From Chitinophaga pinensis (GTDB taxonomy: Bacteria > Bacteroidota > Bacteroidia > UKL13-3): a stretch of 13,140 bases of DNA. Both the position numbers and the translations under genes were made by a program. The stretch covers positions 1 to 13,140 of the forward strand of contig CALPIR020000051.1 in NCBI GenBank assembly GCA_943323675.2, read 5' to 3'. Positions within the stretch are counted from its first letter, which is position 1; every line of letters starts with the position of its first letter. Under the pieces are notes generated by a model that had not been told where the DNA came from, did no database searches, and saw only the letters and a list, made by a program, of their open reading frames with translations. Positions 6,389 to 13,140 of this stretch are shown piece after piece.

Positions 6389-7930
6389 TTATTGATCAGC
6401 CTCATTGGTGCCCTCATTCCTTTCAGGGCGTAATTGAGGAAAGAACAACACGTCTTGAATTGATAGATTGTTTGTCATAGTCATTACCAACCTGTCTATA
6501 CCAATACCTATTCCTGCTGTTGGTGGCATACCATATTCCAAAGCACGTAAAAAATCGTGATCAATAAACATGGCCTCATCATCACCTCTTTCCATTAAAG
6601 CAACTTGTTCTTCAAAACGCTCACGTTGATCGATAGGGTCATTTAACTCAGAATACGCATTAGCAAGCTCTTTACCGTTAACCATTAACTCAAAACGTTC
6701 TACAAGTCCAGCTTTGGTTCTGTGCTTTTTGGTAAGTGGGCTCATTTCAACTGGATAATCAGTAATAAAGGTTGGTTGAATGTAATTGCCTTCGCATTTT
6801 GCACCAAAAATTTCATCAATTAATTTTCCCTTACCCACATTAGGATCGACCTCTATTTGTAATTGCTTACATACTACCCTTAACTGGGACTCATCCATAC
6901 CACTGATATCAATTCCTGTAAATTCAAGAATAGAATCGAACATAGTAACACGTTTAAACGGACGCTTAAAATCAATTAATTTATCGCCCACTTGTACTTC
7001 TGTTTTACCATGAAGTTGCATGGCTATTTTTTCAATTAACTCCTCGGTTAAATCCATCATCCAATTGTAGTCTTTATAGGCTACGTATAATTCTAGTACA
7101 GTAAATTCAGGGTTATGGGTTCTGTCCATTCCTTCGTTACGGAAATTACGAGAAAACTCATAAACACCATCAAATCCACCAACTATTAATCGTTTTAAAT
7201 ATAACTCATTTGCAATGCGCAAATACATAGGTATATCTAACGAGTTATGGTGGGTTACAAAAGGACGAGCTGCCGCGCCACCTGGTATGGCTTGAAGCAC
7301 TGGGGTATCTACTTCTAAGTATCCTTTTTCGTTATAAAAATCTCTGATGGTATTAACCAGTTGAGTACGTTTAACAAAAGTATCTTTTACAGCAGGATTA
7401 ATAATTAAATCGACATAACGTTGGCGGTAGCGAAACTCAGGATCAGTAACGGCATCAAATACTTCACCATCTTTTTCTTTTACAATAGGAAGTGGTTTAA
7501 GTGCCTTAGCTAATAATTTAAACTCTTGAGCATGTATAGTGGTTTCGCCTGTTTTGGTAGTAAATACATAGCCTTTAATACCAATGATATCTCCTATATC
7601 AATCAATTTTTTAAATACAACTGCGTAAAGCGACTTGTCTTCGCCTGGGCAAATGTCATCACCCCTTAAATAAACCTGTATTTTTGTTGTTGCATCTTGA
7701 ATCACCAAAAAGCAAGCCTTGCCCATATCTCTCACACTCATTAAACGACCGGCAATACTTACATTTTTATATTCTATTTTCAGATTTTCGTAGTTTTCTA
7801 ATATTTCCTTTGCCGAAACATTAACATCAAAAAGCTCGGCTGGATATGGGTTAATTCCCATTTTCTCAAGTTCAATCAATTTGTTTCTACGTAAAATCTC
7901 TTGTTCGCTTAAATGCTGTATATGACTCAT
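6389..7930 (-). CDS. lysS: Lysyl-tRNA synthetase (class II)
   Basis: 513 residues, full length for bacterial class II LysRS, which charges tRNA-Lys with lysine in the cytoplasm. The N-terminal OB-fold anticodon-binding domain spans about residues 55-140 (VSIAGRLMSVRDMGKACFLV). The catalytic domain runs from about 175 to the end: class II motif 1 region around YLEVDTPVLQ, motif 2 SRNFRNEGMDRTHNPEFT (260-277), the NAYSELND segment (424-431) that contacts lysine and ATP, and motif 3 GIGIGIDRLVM (473-483). All are intact. It is divergently arranged with rlmN, with a minus-strand -7-like box 29 bases upstream of its ATG, and has its own terminator downstream. Confidence 0.97.
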   Translation of the reverse strand: MSHIQHLSEQEILRRNKLIELEKMGINPYPAELFDVNVSAKEILENYENLKIEYKNVSIAGRLMSVRDMGKACFLVIQDATTKIQVYLRGDDICPGEDKSLYAVVFKKLIDIGDIIGIKGYVFTTKTGETTIHAQEFKLLAKALKPLPIVKEKDGEVFDAVTDPEFRYRQRYVDLIINPAVKDTFVKRTQLVNTIRDFYNEKGYLEVDTPVLQAIPGGAAARPFVTHHNSLDIPMYLRIANELYLKRLIVGGFDGVYEFSRNFRNEGMDRTHNPEFTVLELYVAYKDYNWMMDLTEELIEKIAMQLHGKTEVQVGDKLIDFKRPFKRVTMFDSILEFTGIDISGMDESQLRVVCKQLQIEVDPNVGKGKLIDEIFGAKCEGNYIQPTFITDYPVEMSPLTKKHRTKAGLVERFELMVNGKELANAYSELNDPIDQRERFEEQVALMERGDDEAMFIDHDFLRALEYGMPPTAGIGIGIDRLVMTMTNNLSIQDVLFFPQLRPERNEGTNEADQ

Positions 7931-7959
7931 ATGATTTGGAGCAATGTTTTAGTGAGGCG

Positions 7960-7967
7960 CAAAAATA
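7960..7967 (-). promoter_or_regulatory. Candidate -7 promoter element of lysS
   Basis: The minus strand reads TATTTTTG, a full match to TAnnTTTG, 29 bases upstream of the lysS ATG. No TTTG lies at the expected distance further upstream, so support is partial. Confidence 0.4.
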
Positions 7968-8020
7968 ATAAAAGCAACGGCATTAATGCATGCGAACATT
8001 AATAATCTTAATTTATGGTT

Positions 8021-8028
8021 TATCTTTG
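8021..8028 (+). promoter_or_regulatory. Candidate -7 promoter element of rlmN
   Basis: TATCTTTG matches TAnnTTTG and ends 5 bases before the ATG-ATG at 8034/8037. If used, transcription would start almost at the start codon, giving a near-leaderless mRNA, and the upstream in-frame ATG at 7986 would not be transcribed. No -33 TTTG is seen at the usual spacing. Confidence 0.4.
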
Positions 8029-8033
8029 TATCG

Positions 8034-9107
8034 ATGATGCAAGCACCTCAAGCTAAAATAGATATACGCTCACTTAGTTTAGCCGAACTAAAAGACACCT
8101 TTACACAAATGGAAGAGAAGGCATTTAGAGGAGGACAAGTATATGAGTGGTTATGGAAAAAAAGCGCACATAGCTTTGATGAAATGAGCAACTTGAGTAA
8201 AGAGTTGCGCGAAAAACTAAAAGAACATTTTGTGATTCACGCGATAACGGTAGTTGATAAACAAGTGAGCACCGACCGTACCATTAAAAGTAGTTTTCGT
8301 TTGCATGATGGGCACTTAATTGAGGGGGTACTAATTCCTACCGAAGATAGGATGACTGCATGTGTTTCGAGCCAAGTTGGATGTAGCTTAACTTGTAAGT
8401 TTTGTGCTACAGGTAAAATGGAAAGATTACGTAACCTAACTCCTGCAGAAATATATGACCAAGTAATACATATTAGAGACTGGGCACAAAAACATTACGG
8501 CATAACGCTTACTAACATAGTTTTTATGGGTATGGGCGAACCATTATTGAATTACAACAATGTGCTTTCTGCAATAGAAAAAATAACTGGAGAGGATGGA
8601 TTAAACATGGCAAGCGACCGCATAACTGTTAGTACAGCGGGCATTGCAAAGATGATTAAAAAACTAGCAGATGACAAGGTTAAATTTAATTTAGCGCTTT
8701 CATTGCATGCAGCCAACGATACCAAAAGAAATGTAATTATGCCAATAAACGAAAGTAATAGTTTAGAAAGCGTAATTGACGCCTTGGCCTATTTTAGGGC
8801 AAATGCTAAAGGTAAACTAACCTTTGAGTACATTGCGTTTAAAGATTTTAACGAAAGCATACAAGATGCTAAGGAATTGGTAGCTATTTGTAAAAAGGTA
8901 CCAGCAAAAGTAAATATTATAGAATACAACCCAATTGGAGACGGAGCGTTTAGCAAAGCAGACTCAATGAAAGTAGATCAATTTCAACGTTACTTGGAGC
9001 GAAACGGAGTAATTGCAACGGTTAGAAGAAGCAGAGGAAAAGACATTGATGCAGCCTGCGGGCAACTGGCCAATAAAAAGCATGAGAAAGCCTTAATGGA
9101 TAAATAA
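8034..9107 (+). CDS. rlmN: Dual-specificity 23S rRNA (A2503-C2) / tRNA (A37-C2) methyltransferase RlmN
   Basis: 357 residues from ATG 8034. The radical-SAM enzyme makes 2-methyladenosine at 23S rRNA A2503 and at tRNA A37. It shows the full set of catalytic features: the CSLTCKFC cluster motif with Cys117, Cys121 and Cys124 for the [4Fe-4S] centre; Cys110 in ACVSSQVG, matching the E. coli residue that resolves the crosslink; and Cys342 in DIDAACGQLA, the methyl-carrying cysteine. GMGEPLLN and ALSLHA are also present. The frame continues upstream to ATG 7986, but those 16 extra residues (MHANINNLNLWFIFVS) do not look like the family N-terminus, whereas KIDIRSLSLAEL just after 8034 does, and a -7 box lies at 8021-8028. 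ATG 8037 is an equally possible start. It is divergent from lysS. Confidence 0.95.
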   Translation: MMQAPQAKIDIRSLSLAELKDTFTQMEEKAFRGGQVYEWLWKKSAHSFDEMSNLSKELREKLKEHFVIHAITVVDKQVSTDRTIKSSFRLHDGHLIEGVLIPTEDRMTACVSSQVGCSLTCKFCATGKMERLRNLTPAEIYDQVIHIRDWAQKHYGITLTNIVFMGMGEPLLNYNNVLSAIEKITGEDGLNMASDRITVSTAGIAKMIKKLADDKVKFNLALSLHAANDTKRNVIMPINESNSLESVIDALAYFRANAKGKLTFEYIAFKDFNESIQDAKELVAICKKVPAKVNIIEYNPIGDGAFSKADSMKVDQFQRYLERNGVIATVRRSRGKDIDAACGQLANKKHEKALMDK

Positions 9108-9127
9108 TTTTTCCTGATTATTCTCAA

Positions 9128-9162
9128 TTTGATATTTTTTAGACAATAGAAGATTAACTTTG
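9128..9162 (+). promoter_or_regulatory. Candidate promoter of the universal stress protein gene
   Basis: TTTG at 9128-9131 and TAACTTTG at 9155-9162 fit the Bacteroidota -33/-7 pattern, though the spacer is 23 bases, at the long end. The -7 box ends 20 bases before the ATG at 9183. No hairpin terminator is visible between rlmN and this site. Confidence 0.5.
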
Positions 9163-9182
9163 GTTAAACAAATATCGCCATT

Positions 9183-10013
9183 ATGATAAACGCTATTTTA
9201 CTCCCAACCGATTTCTCAGATGTAGCCAACAATGCGTTGGAGTACGCTGTTAAATTATCAGAAAAATGTGGTGCTGAATTACACATTTTACATATTAAGC
9301 AAATTCCAATTGCTGATCCTTCGTTTCCTGCTGAAGCTTATCAAATATTTATTGATGAGATAGAAAAAGTAGAACAAGAAGGAGTAAACAAATTAAAGTC
9401 AAGTTTTATTAAAGATAGTTCGGTGGTTTGCCACTTTCACTCAACAACTGGATTTGTTGCTGATGAAGTTATGACATTCTGCAAATCGCACCCAATTGAT
9501 TTAGTTGTAATGGGCACAACAGGAGCAAGTGGCTTAGCTGAATTATTAGTTGGAAGTAATGCAGCCTCTGTTATTAGAAAATCTATAGTACCTGTTTTGG
9601 TTATACCACCTAATCATGCTTATAAACCTATTAAGCATATTATGTACTCAACAGATTTTAATGAGCCTGAGTTACCCGCTGCTACGCGTATGCTTTATTT
9701 TGCAGAATTAAACGATGCAAAGGTTACTGTTTTACATGTTAAAAATGATTACGATAGGTACTTTAATGCAGATAACAACTACTTCTTAAAAAATAAAGAA
9801 AGTTTGGCTAAACACAATATTACCTTGATAAACGAAGAAAGTGCCGATGTAATGAGTACAATAGATAAACATGTTGATGAACAACATATTGATTTGTTGG
9901 TTATGGCTAAACACAAAAGAGGTTTTTTCGATAGATTATTTCACCGAAGTTTAAGCAAAAGAATGGCTTACCATACTAAAACGCCTCTATTGGTTTTAAA
10001 TAAAGAGCAATAA
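9183..10013 (+). CDS. Universal stress protein with two tandem UspA domains
   Basis: 276 residues, about twice a single UspA domain and without a signal peptide, so a cytoplasmic protein folding as an internal dimer. Domain 1 (about 1-142) starts with NAILLPTDFSDVANNAL and keeps the nucleotide-binding pattern G-2x-G-9x-G-S exactly (Gly111, Gly114, Gly124, Ser125). Domain 2 (about 150-273) starts with KHIMYSTDFNEPELPA and ends with TPLLVLN, but its loop reads MAKHKRGFFDRLFHRS and lacks the glycine pattern, so it probably does not bind ATP. Such tandem proteins are common in Bacteroidota, and some are linked to starvation or redox stress; the specific role here is unknown. It is the last plus-strand gene before a strong shared terminator. 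Confidence 0.92.
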   Translation: MINAILLPTDFSDVANNALEYAVKLSEKCGAELHILHIKQIPIADPSFPAEAYQIFIDEIEKVEQEGVNKLKSSFIKDSSVVCHFHSTTGFVADEVMTFCKSHPIDLVVMGTTGASGLAELLVGSNAASVIRKSIVPVLVIPPNHAYKPIKHIMYSTDFNEPELPAATRMLYFAELNDAKVTVLHVKNDYDRYFNADNNYFLKNKESLAKHNITLINEESADVMSTIDKHVDEQHIDLLVMAKHKRGFFDRLFHRSLSKRMAYHTKTPLLVLNKEQ

Positions 10014-10025
10014 TTTTACACAATT

Positions 10026-10060
10026 AAAAGCCCCCTTAAGCTAACTTAAGGGGGCTTTTA
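10026..10060. terminator. Strong bidirectional terminator between usp and the NUDIX operon
   Basis: A 15-bp perfect stem (AAAAGCCCCCTTAAG at 10026-10040 with its complement at 10045-10059) closes a 4-base loop, with a T run on the right and an A run on the left. It serves the convergent genes ending at 10013 and 10084. Confidence 0.9.
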
Positions 10061-10083
10061 TGTTTATAAATAATTTTAGATTA

Positions 10084-10533
10084 TTAACGGTCAAGTAATT
10101 TATTACAAACAAATTTATCAATAGGAAAAGTCATTAGGTCAAGACTTAATTTATGCAATTCAACCCACTCAAATCTGAGTAGCTCTGTCCTATTTCCATT
10201 GTTCAATACTTGATTTTCTAGCGAAACTTTTCTCCAATCATTTTTAGCTGCTACTTTGTAGTAAACAGATATCAACTGATCGTTAGGTTTGAATGCACTA
10301 GATTGAAAAAAATCAGTCGTATAAAAATGTTCTACAACATCAATATCTAATCCTGTTTCTTCATCAAATTCTCTGGTTAAACAATCTAATATACCTTCTC
10401 CATACTCTAGTCCACCGCCTGGAAATTTGGTAAATTTAAAATCATTAATTTGCTCATGAACCACCAAAATTTGGTTTATTTCATTCATAAGTAACCCATA
10501 TACCCTGATATTAAAACGGCTTATTATAGACAC
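10084..10533 (-). CDS. NUDIX hydrolase
   Basis: 149 residues, a single NUDIX domain. The Nudix box is complete: Gly40-x5-Glu46-x7-Arg54-Glu55-x2-Glu58-Glu59-x-Gly61, within PGGGLEYGEGI...TREFDEETGL. The family hydrolyses nucleoside diphosphates linked to another group, using Mg2+ held by the REXXEE glutamates; the substrate cannot be read from this sequence. The start is GTG at 10531-10533, which keeps the first beta strand (FNIRVYGLLM); the next ATG would cut it off. The GTG shares one base with the TAG stop of the upstream beta-barrel gene (TAGTG), so translation is probably coupled. It is the last gene of the four-gene operon. Confidence 0.9.
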   Translation of the reverse strand: MSIISRFNIRVYGLLMNEINQILVVHEQINDFKFTKFPGGGLEYGEGILDCLTREFDEETGLDIDVVEHFYTTDFFQSSAFKPNDQLISVYYKVAAKNDWRKVSLENQVLNNGNRTELLRFEWVELHKLSLDLMTFPIDKFVCNKLLDR

Positions 10534-11324
10534 TAATCTTTGAATTTGTTTAAATCAAACACTAACCCAGCATGCACTATAAAACTATAAGGCATCACAT
10601 CTATTTGTCCATTGGTAACACTCATTGGGTGAATCGAATAAATAGGTTGAACGATAATGGTCGTTTCTTTATCAAGTTTATGAATAACCTTGAACCCGAG
10701 ATTTAATTGCATCGTAAATGCGCGGGCTTCATATCCTGTATTATTGATCTGAAATTTATCTTCACCATCAATAGTGAAATTTTCTAACCGAGCAGTGAGT
10801 TGATGTTTTATTAAAACATTAGCGGCAACTCCGCCAGTAAATTGATACATGGTTTTATAATCTTTACTTTTATACAACTCATAATTAAACCAAACAGGAA
10901 TGTCTAGGTAATGAAATCGGTAGTCGTAATTTATATTTTTTTCTACGTTTGTTTTATCTAAAATCTTGCCTTCACCAATTTCCTTGTGTATATATTCTCC
11001 ATCCTGTAAATTATTTTGTTCTCTTCTAAAACCCATATCTAAGTAACCTAAACCAGCCTGCATCGTCCAATTAAAACCTAACGTTTTATTATACCAAGCA
11101 TGCGCGCTTAAGTTTAAACGCATTGTTTGGTTGTTTTTTGAGTCATTATTAAATTGTTCGTAGGTTAAATTCTGACGGTCATCATAAATTAATTGAGAAC
11201 TTGAAGTTGTTGTGGCACCTGTTAATCCGCCTCCTAAAGTTATGCTGTAGTATGAATCATCCATACTCTGACCGAAAGTGGACAGAGAAATAAAACTTAG
11301 AGCACCAAGTAAAAATTTACGCAT
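10533..11324 (-). CDS. Outer-membrane beta-barrel protein (PorT/OMP_b-brl-like)
   Basis: 263 residues. A signal peptide (MRKFLLGALSFISLSTFG, cleavage before Gln19) is followed by alternating short beta strands with aromatic girdles, for example YYSITLGGGLTG, WTMQAGLGYLDMGF, LDIPVWFNYELY, FTGGVAANVLIKHQL, FTMQLNLGFKVIH, and a last strand FIVHAGLVFDLN. This is the pattern of the small 8-12-stranded barrels often annotated as porin family or outer membrane beta-barrel protein in Bacteroidota. Function is unknown. It lies 49 bases after the PorV/PorQ-family gene and one-base overlaps the NUDIX gene. An imperfect -7 box (TATTTTCG, plus 11342-11349) occurs in the 49-base gap, but I do not rely on it. 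Confidence 0.82.
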   Translation of the reverse strand: MRKFLLGALSFISLSTFGQSMDDSYYSITLGGGLTGATTTSSSQLIYDDRQNLTYEQFNNDSKNNQTMRLNLSAHAWYNKTLGFNWTMQAGLGYLDMGFRREQNNLQDGEYIHKEIGEGKILDKTNVEKNINYDYRFHYLDIPVWFNYELYKSKDYKTMYQFTGGVAANVLIKHQLTARLENFTIDGEDKFQINNTGYEARAFTMQLNLGFKVIHKLDKETTIIVQPIYSIHPMSVTNGQIDVMPYSFIVHAGLVFDLNKFKD

Positions 11325-11373
11325 ATTTATTTATTTGGTAGCGAAAATAACAATTTAGCTTAGTCTGGAGAAT

Positions 11374-12459
11374 TTAATTTTGACGGTTAATACTCAATCT
11401 TAAAGAAATGATATTTGAGAAGGGTAAAGTACCCGACCCTTTACCAACATCAGCGAGCGCATAATCAATAATTAGGTTATTTAATTTAATTCCGATACCC
11501 AAGGTAGGCACAACAGAATAGGTTTCGGTTCCATCTAAATTTTTCTTAGTTTGAAATTGACTTATGCCTCCACGTAAAAAAACAAATTCTTTATATCCAG
11601 CCTCTATACCCATCTTAGTATCAATACTTGTAAAATCAGAACCAATTAAAGTATTTCTTTTACCATCAAATGTGAACTCTGCATTTAACTCAGGTTGTAT
11701 AGATACCATATCTTTATACACATTAAATTTACGGTTAAAACCCAATCCAAATTTTGGCACAGTAATCTCCAAATTATTAGAGGGAAGTTGGTTGTTAGTA
11801 GCCACAAATATTTGTTTATCTTGTTCGCTAAAGGTGTATTGCCATGCATTAAATGTAGAAGTTGCATCACGTAAAACGGCACCTAAATTCCATTTCTTAT
11901 ATTTGTATTTCACACCTAAATCAAAACCAAATCCCCAAGCATTCGCAAAATCACCTACTACCCTCCTTATTATTTTTACACTTCCACCTGCAGCCAAACC
12001 TTCAAATGGTAATACCCGAGCATAAGAACCAATAAAGGCATAATCAACTGCCGAAAAATTTACAATACGTGAATAATCTGCAACTCCATTTTGAAATAAA
12101 TTTAATGTATTAGGTATATCATCTATTCCATATCTAACAACACTAAAAGCCATAACACTTTTGTCATTTATTTTAAATGATCCAGCACCATAATCGTGTT
12201 TAGCAATACCTGCAAACTGTTCATTGTGCATAAAGCATAGCTGGATATTATCTTTTATTTCAACTAATCCTGCAGGATTCCAATAACCAGCGTTCACATC
12301 ATTAACAGAAGATACAACTGCACCTCCCATACCATAGGCTCTAGCACCTATACCTAAAGATAAAAACTCATTACTGTATTTATAAACCTGACCATGAACA
12401 ACTGGTGTAAGGCCTAGAAGTAATATTAATGCTGTAAAAATTTTACACAGCTTTATCAT
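11374..12459 (-). CDS. PorV/PorQ-family outer-membrane protein
   Basis: 361 residues. A signal peptide (MIKLCKIFTALILLLGLTPVVHG, cleavage before Gln24) precedes the family signature LGIGARAYGMGGA...VNDVNAGYWNPAGL (about residues 34-65). A FadL-like barrel follows, with a final strand ISLRLSINRQN. PorV in this family shuttles T9SS cargo from the translocon to the attachment complex; PorQ and other paralogues have less clear roles, and Bacteroidota often carry several. Which paralogue this is cannot be decided here. The visible organism does use T9SS (sorting domain at 2-424), though that gene is unlinked by operon. The start codon overlaps the upstream gene's stop by four bases (ATGA). Confidence 0.85.
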   Translation of the reverse strand: MIKLCKIFTALILLLGLTPVVHGQVYKYSNEFLSLGIGARAYGMGGAVVSSVNDVNAGYWNPAGLVEIKDNIQLCFMHNEQFAGIAKHDYGAGSFKINDKSVMAFSVVRYGIDDIPNTLNLFQNGVADYSRIVNFSAVDYAFIGSYARVLPFEGLAAGGSVKIIRRVVGDFANAWGFGFDLGVKYKYKKWNLGAVLRDATSTFNAWQYTFSEQDKQIFVATNNQLPSNNLEITVPKFGLGFNRKFNVYKDMVSIQPELNAEFTFDGKRNTLIGSDFTSIDTKMGIEAGYKEFVFLRGGISQFQTKKNLDGTETYSVVPTLGIGIKLNNLIIDYALADVGKGSGTLPFSNIISLRLSINRQN

Positions 12460-13115
12460 TGTATACTTTGTTTTAAATTTATAATCAAACTACTTGTATC
12501 TTCTATTAGATTTTCTTCTAACAAAAGAGCTGCATTACACAAAACTTCTTGATTAAAATCGCTTATAGGTGTAACCCCTGCCTTTATCATAATTCTGTTT
12601 AACGAATACACAAATTTATTATTATCTGTATAATAATATATGTATTGTACTTTACGAAAATGGTTAAAAAACTCGAAAAACTCTTCAACATCTTTCATTC
12701 CGTATAAAGTTAAATAATAAGCCAAGTCACTATCGTTAATAGAATCAAGTGAATTATAGAACTTATGGAGCATTTCAGGATACATTCTTACCAGTATCCT
12801 ATCTAGCATTAACTCAGCTAAAATGTGAGCAAGAAACCACTTCCTATTTAAATCACTATTGAACTTAGCCTGATTTATTATTAAAGAAGATTGTTGTAAA
12901 ATATTTCTAAAAAATTCGGATGCATGAAATTTTTTATCTGCAAGATAATGTGCCGCACATCCATTAAAAAAATTTTGACTTGAAGCTGATGTAAATAATT
13001 TCAAGTGTCGAAACGATTTTATGTTACCTCGTGTAATATCAGGTAATAATAACCCCGTATTATACTCATGTTGATTATCAATTCCATCAACAAAAAAATG
13101 TGAAAAGTAATTCAA
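12456..13115 (-). CDS. ACP phosphodiesterase (AcpH/DUF479)-like protein, divergent
   Basis: 219 residues, no signal peptide. The N-terminus MNYFSHFFVD...GLLLPDITRGN follows the pattern of E. coli AcpH (MNFLAHL...GNLLADFVRGN), an HD-type metal hydrolase that removes phosphopantetheine from acyl carrier protein. Candidate metal or catalytic residues in register are His6, Asp26, His56-x3-Asp60 and Asp105 in LMLDRILVRMYP. Similarity is otherwise weak, so the activity is inferred and the protein may have another role. The start is TTG at 13113-13115: no ATG occurs between it and an in-frame stop at 13134-13136, and TTG gives exactly the family's MN-start. It is the first visible gene of an operon with outer-membrane proteins; its stop overlaps the next start (ATGA). 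The promoter would lie at or beyond the window edge. Confidence 0.6.
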   Translation of the reverse strand: MNYFSHFFVDGIDNQHEYNTGLLLPDITRGNIKSFRHLKLFTSASSQNFFNGCAAHYLADKKFHASEFFRNILQQSSLIINQAKFNSDLNRKWFLAHILAELMLDRILVRMYPEMLHKFYNSLDSINDSDLAYYLTLYGMKDVEEFFEFFNHFRKVQYIYYYTDNNKFVYSLNRIMIKAGVTPISDFNQEVLCNAALLLEENLIEDTSSLIINLKQSIQ

Positions 13116-13140
13116 AGGTTTAATTGCGCTTTCTTACCAA

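Noticed and set aside
11342..11349. TATTTTCG as an internal promoter for the beta-barrel gene
   Set aside because: One mismatch in the core TTTG and no -33 element; the 49-base gap is compatible with simple co-transcription.
11564..12025. 153-codon open frame on the plus strand
   Set aside because: It lies entirely antisense to the PorV/PorQ-family gene, shows no recognisable domain, and has the Pro/Ser/Lys/Leu-rich look of an antisense shadow.
1..13140. Mobile element, CRISPR array, toxin-antitoxin or defence system
   Set aside because: No transposase, integrase, repeat-spacer array, attachment repeat or known defence domain is visible on either strand; gene content is chromosomal.

Overview
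The window reads as ordinary chromosomal DNA of an AT-rich member of the Bacteroidota. Support for this: a C-terminal type IX secretion (T9SS) sorting domain at the left edge, a PorV/PorQ-family outer-membrane protein, lipoproteins with short lipoboxes, and several upstream regions carrying the Bacteroidota promoter form TTTG-N18-TAnnTTTG. I cannot place it below phylum level.

Left part (1-1830): the 3' end of a T9SS-exported protein with its terminator; a tRNA-Cys on the minus strand with its own promoter and terminator; then a plus-strand pair of lipoproteins, a DUF4920 protein and a small haem protein whose CxxCH lies near the C-terminus as in class II cytochromes c. A bidirectional terminator separates this pair from the convergent pdhB (pyruvate dehydrogenase E1 beta).

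Middle (2962-6206): a signalling neighbourhood on the minus strand. A LytTR-type response regulator is followed after 9 bases by a short, sensorless histidine-kinase-like protein with a degraded ATP site. A second, clearly paralogous LytTR regulator stands alone about 1 kb away, and a plus-strand SAM-dependent (RlmI-type) methyltransferase sits between them. A 44-base inverted repeat covers the stop codons of the methyltransferase and the second regulator.

Right-centre (6389-10013): housekeeping and stress genes, with lysS (minus) divergent from rlmN (plus), then a tandem-domain universal stress protein (plus). Right end (10084-13115): a tightly packed minus-strand operon of four genes, in transcription order a distant ACP-phosphodiesterase-like protein, a PorV/PorQ-family protein, a small outer-membrane beta-barrel protein and a NUDIX hydrolase, joined by 4-base and 1-base overlaps at two of the three junctions.

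No mobile element, CRISPR array, phage gene or defence locus is visible, and no gap above 300 bases lacks a gene. I do not see a clear undescribed system. The best candidates for a second look are the degenerate kinase with its two LytTR regulators, the DUF4920/cytochrome lipoprotein pair, and the AcpH-like gene heading an outer-membrane operon.
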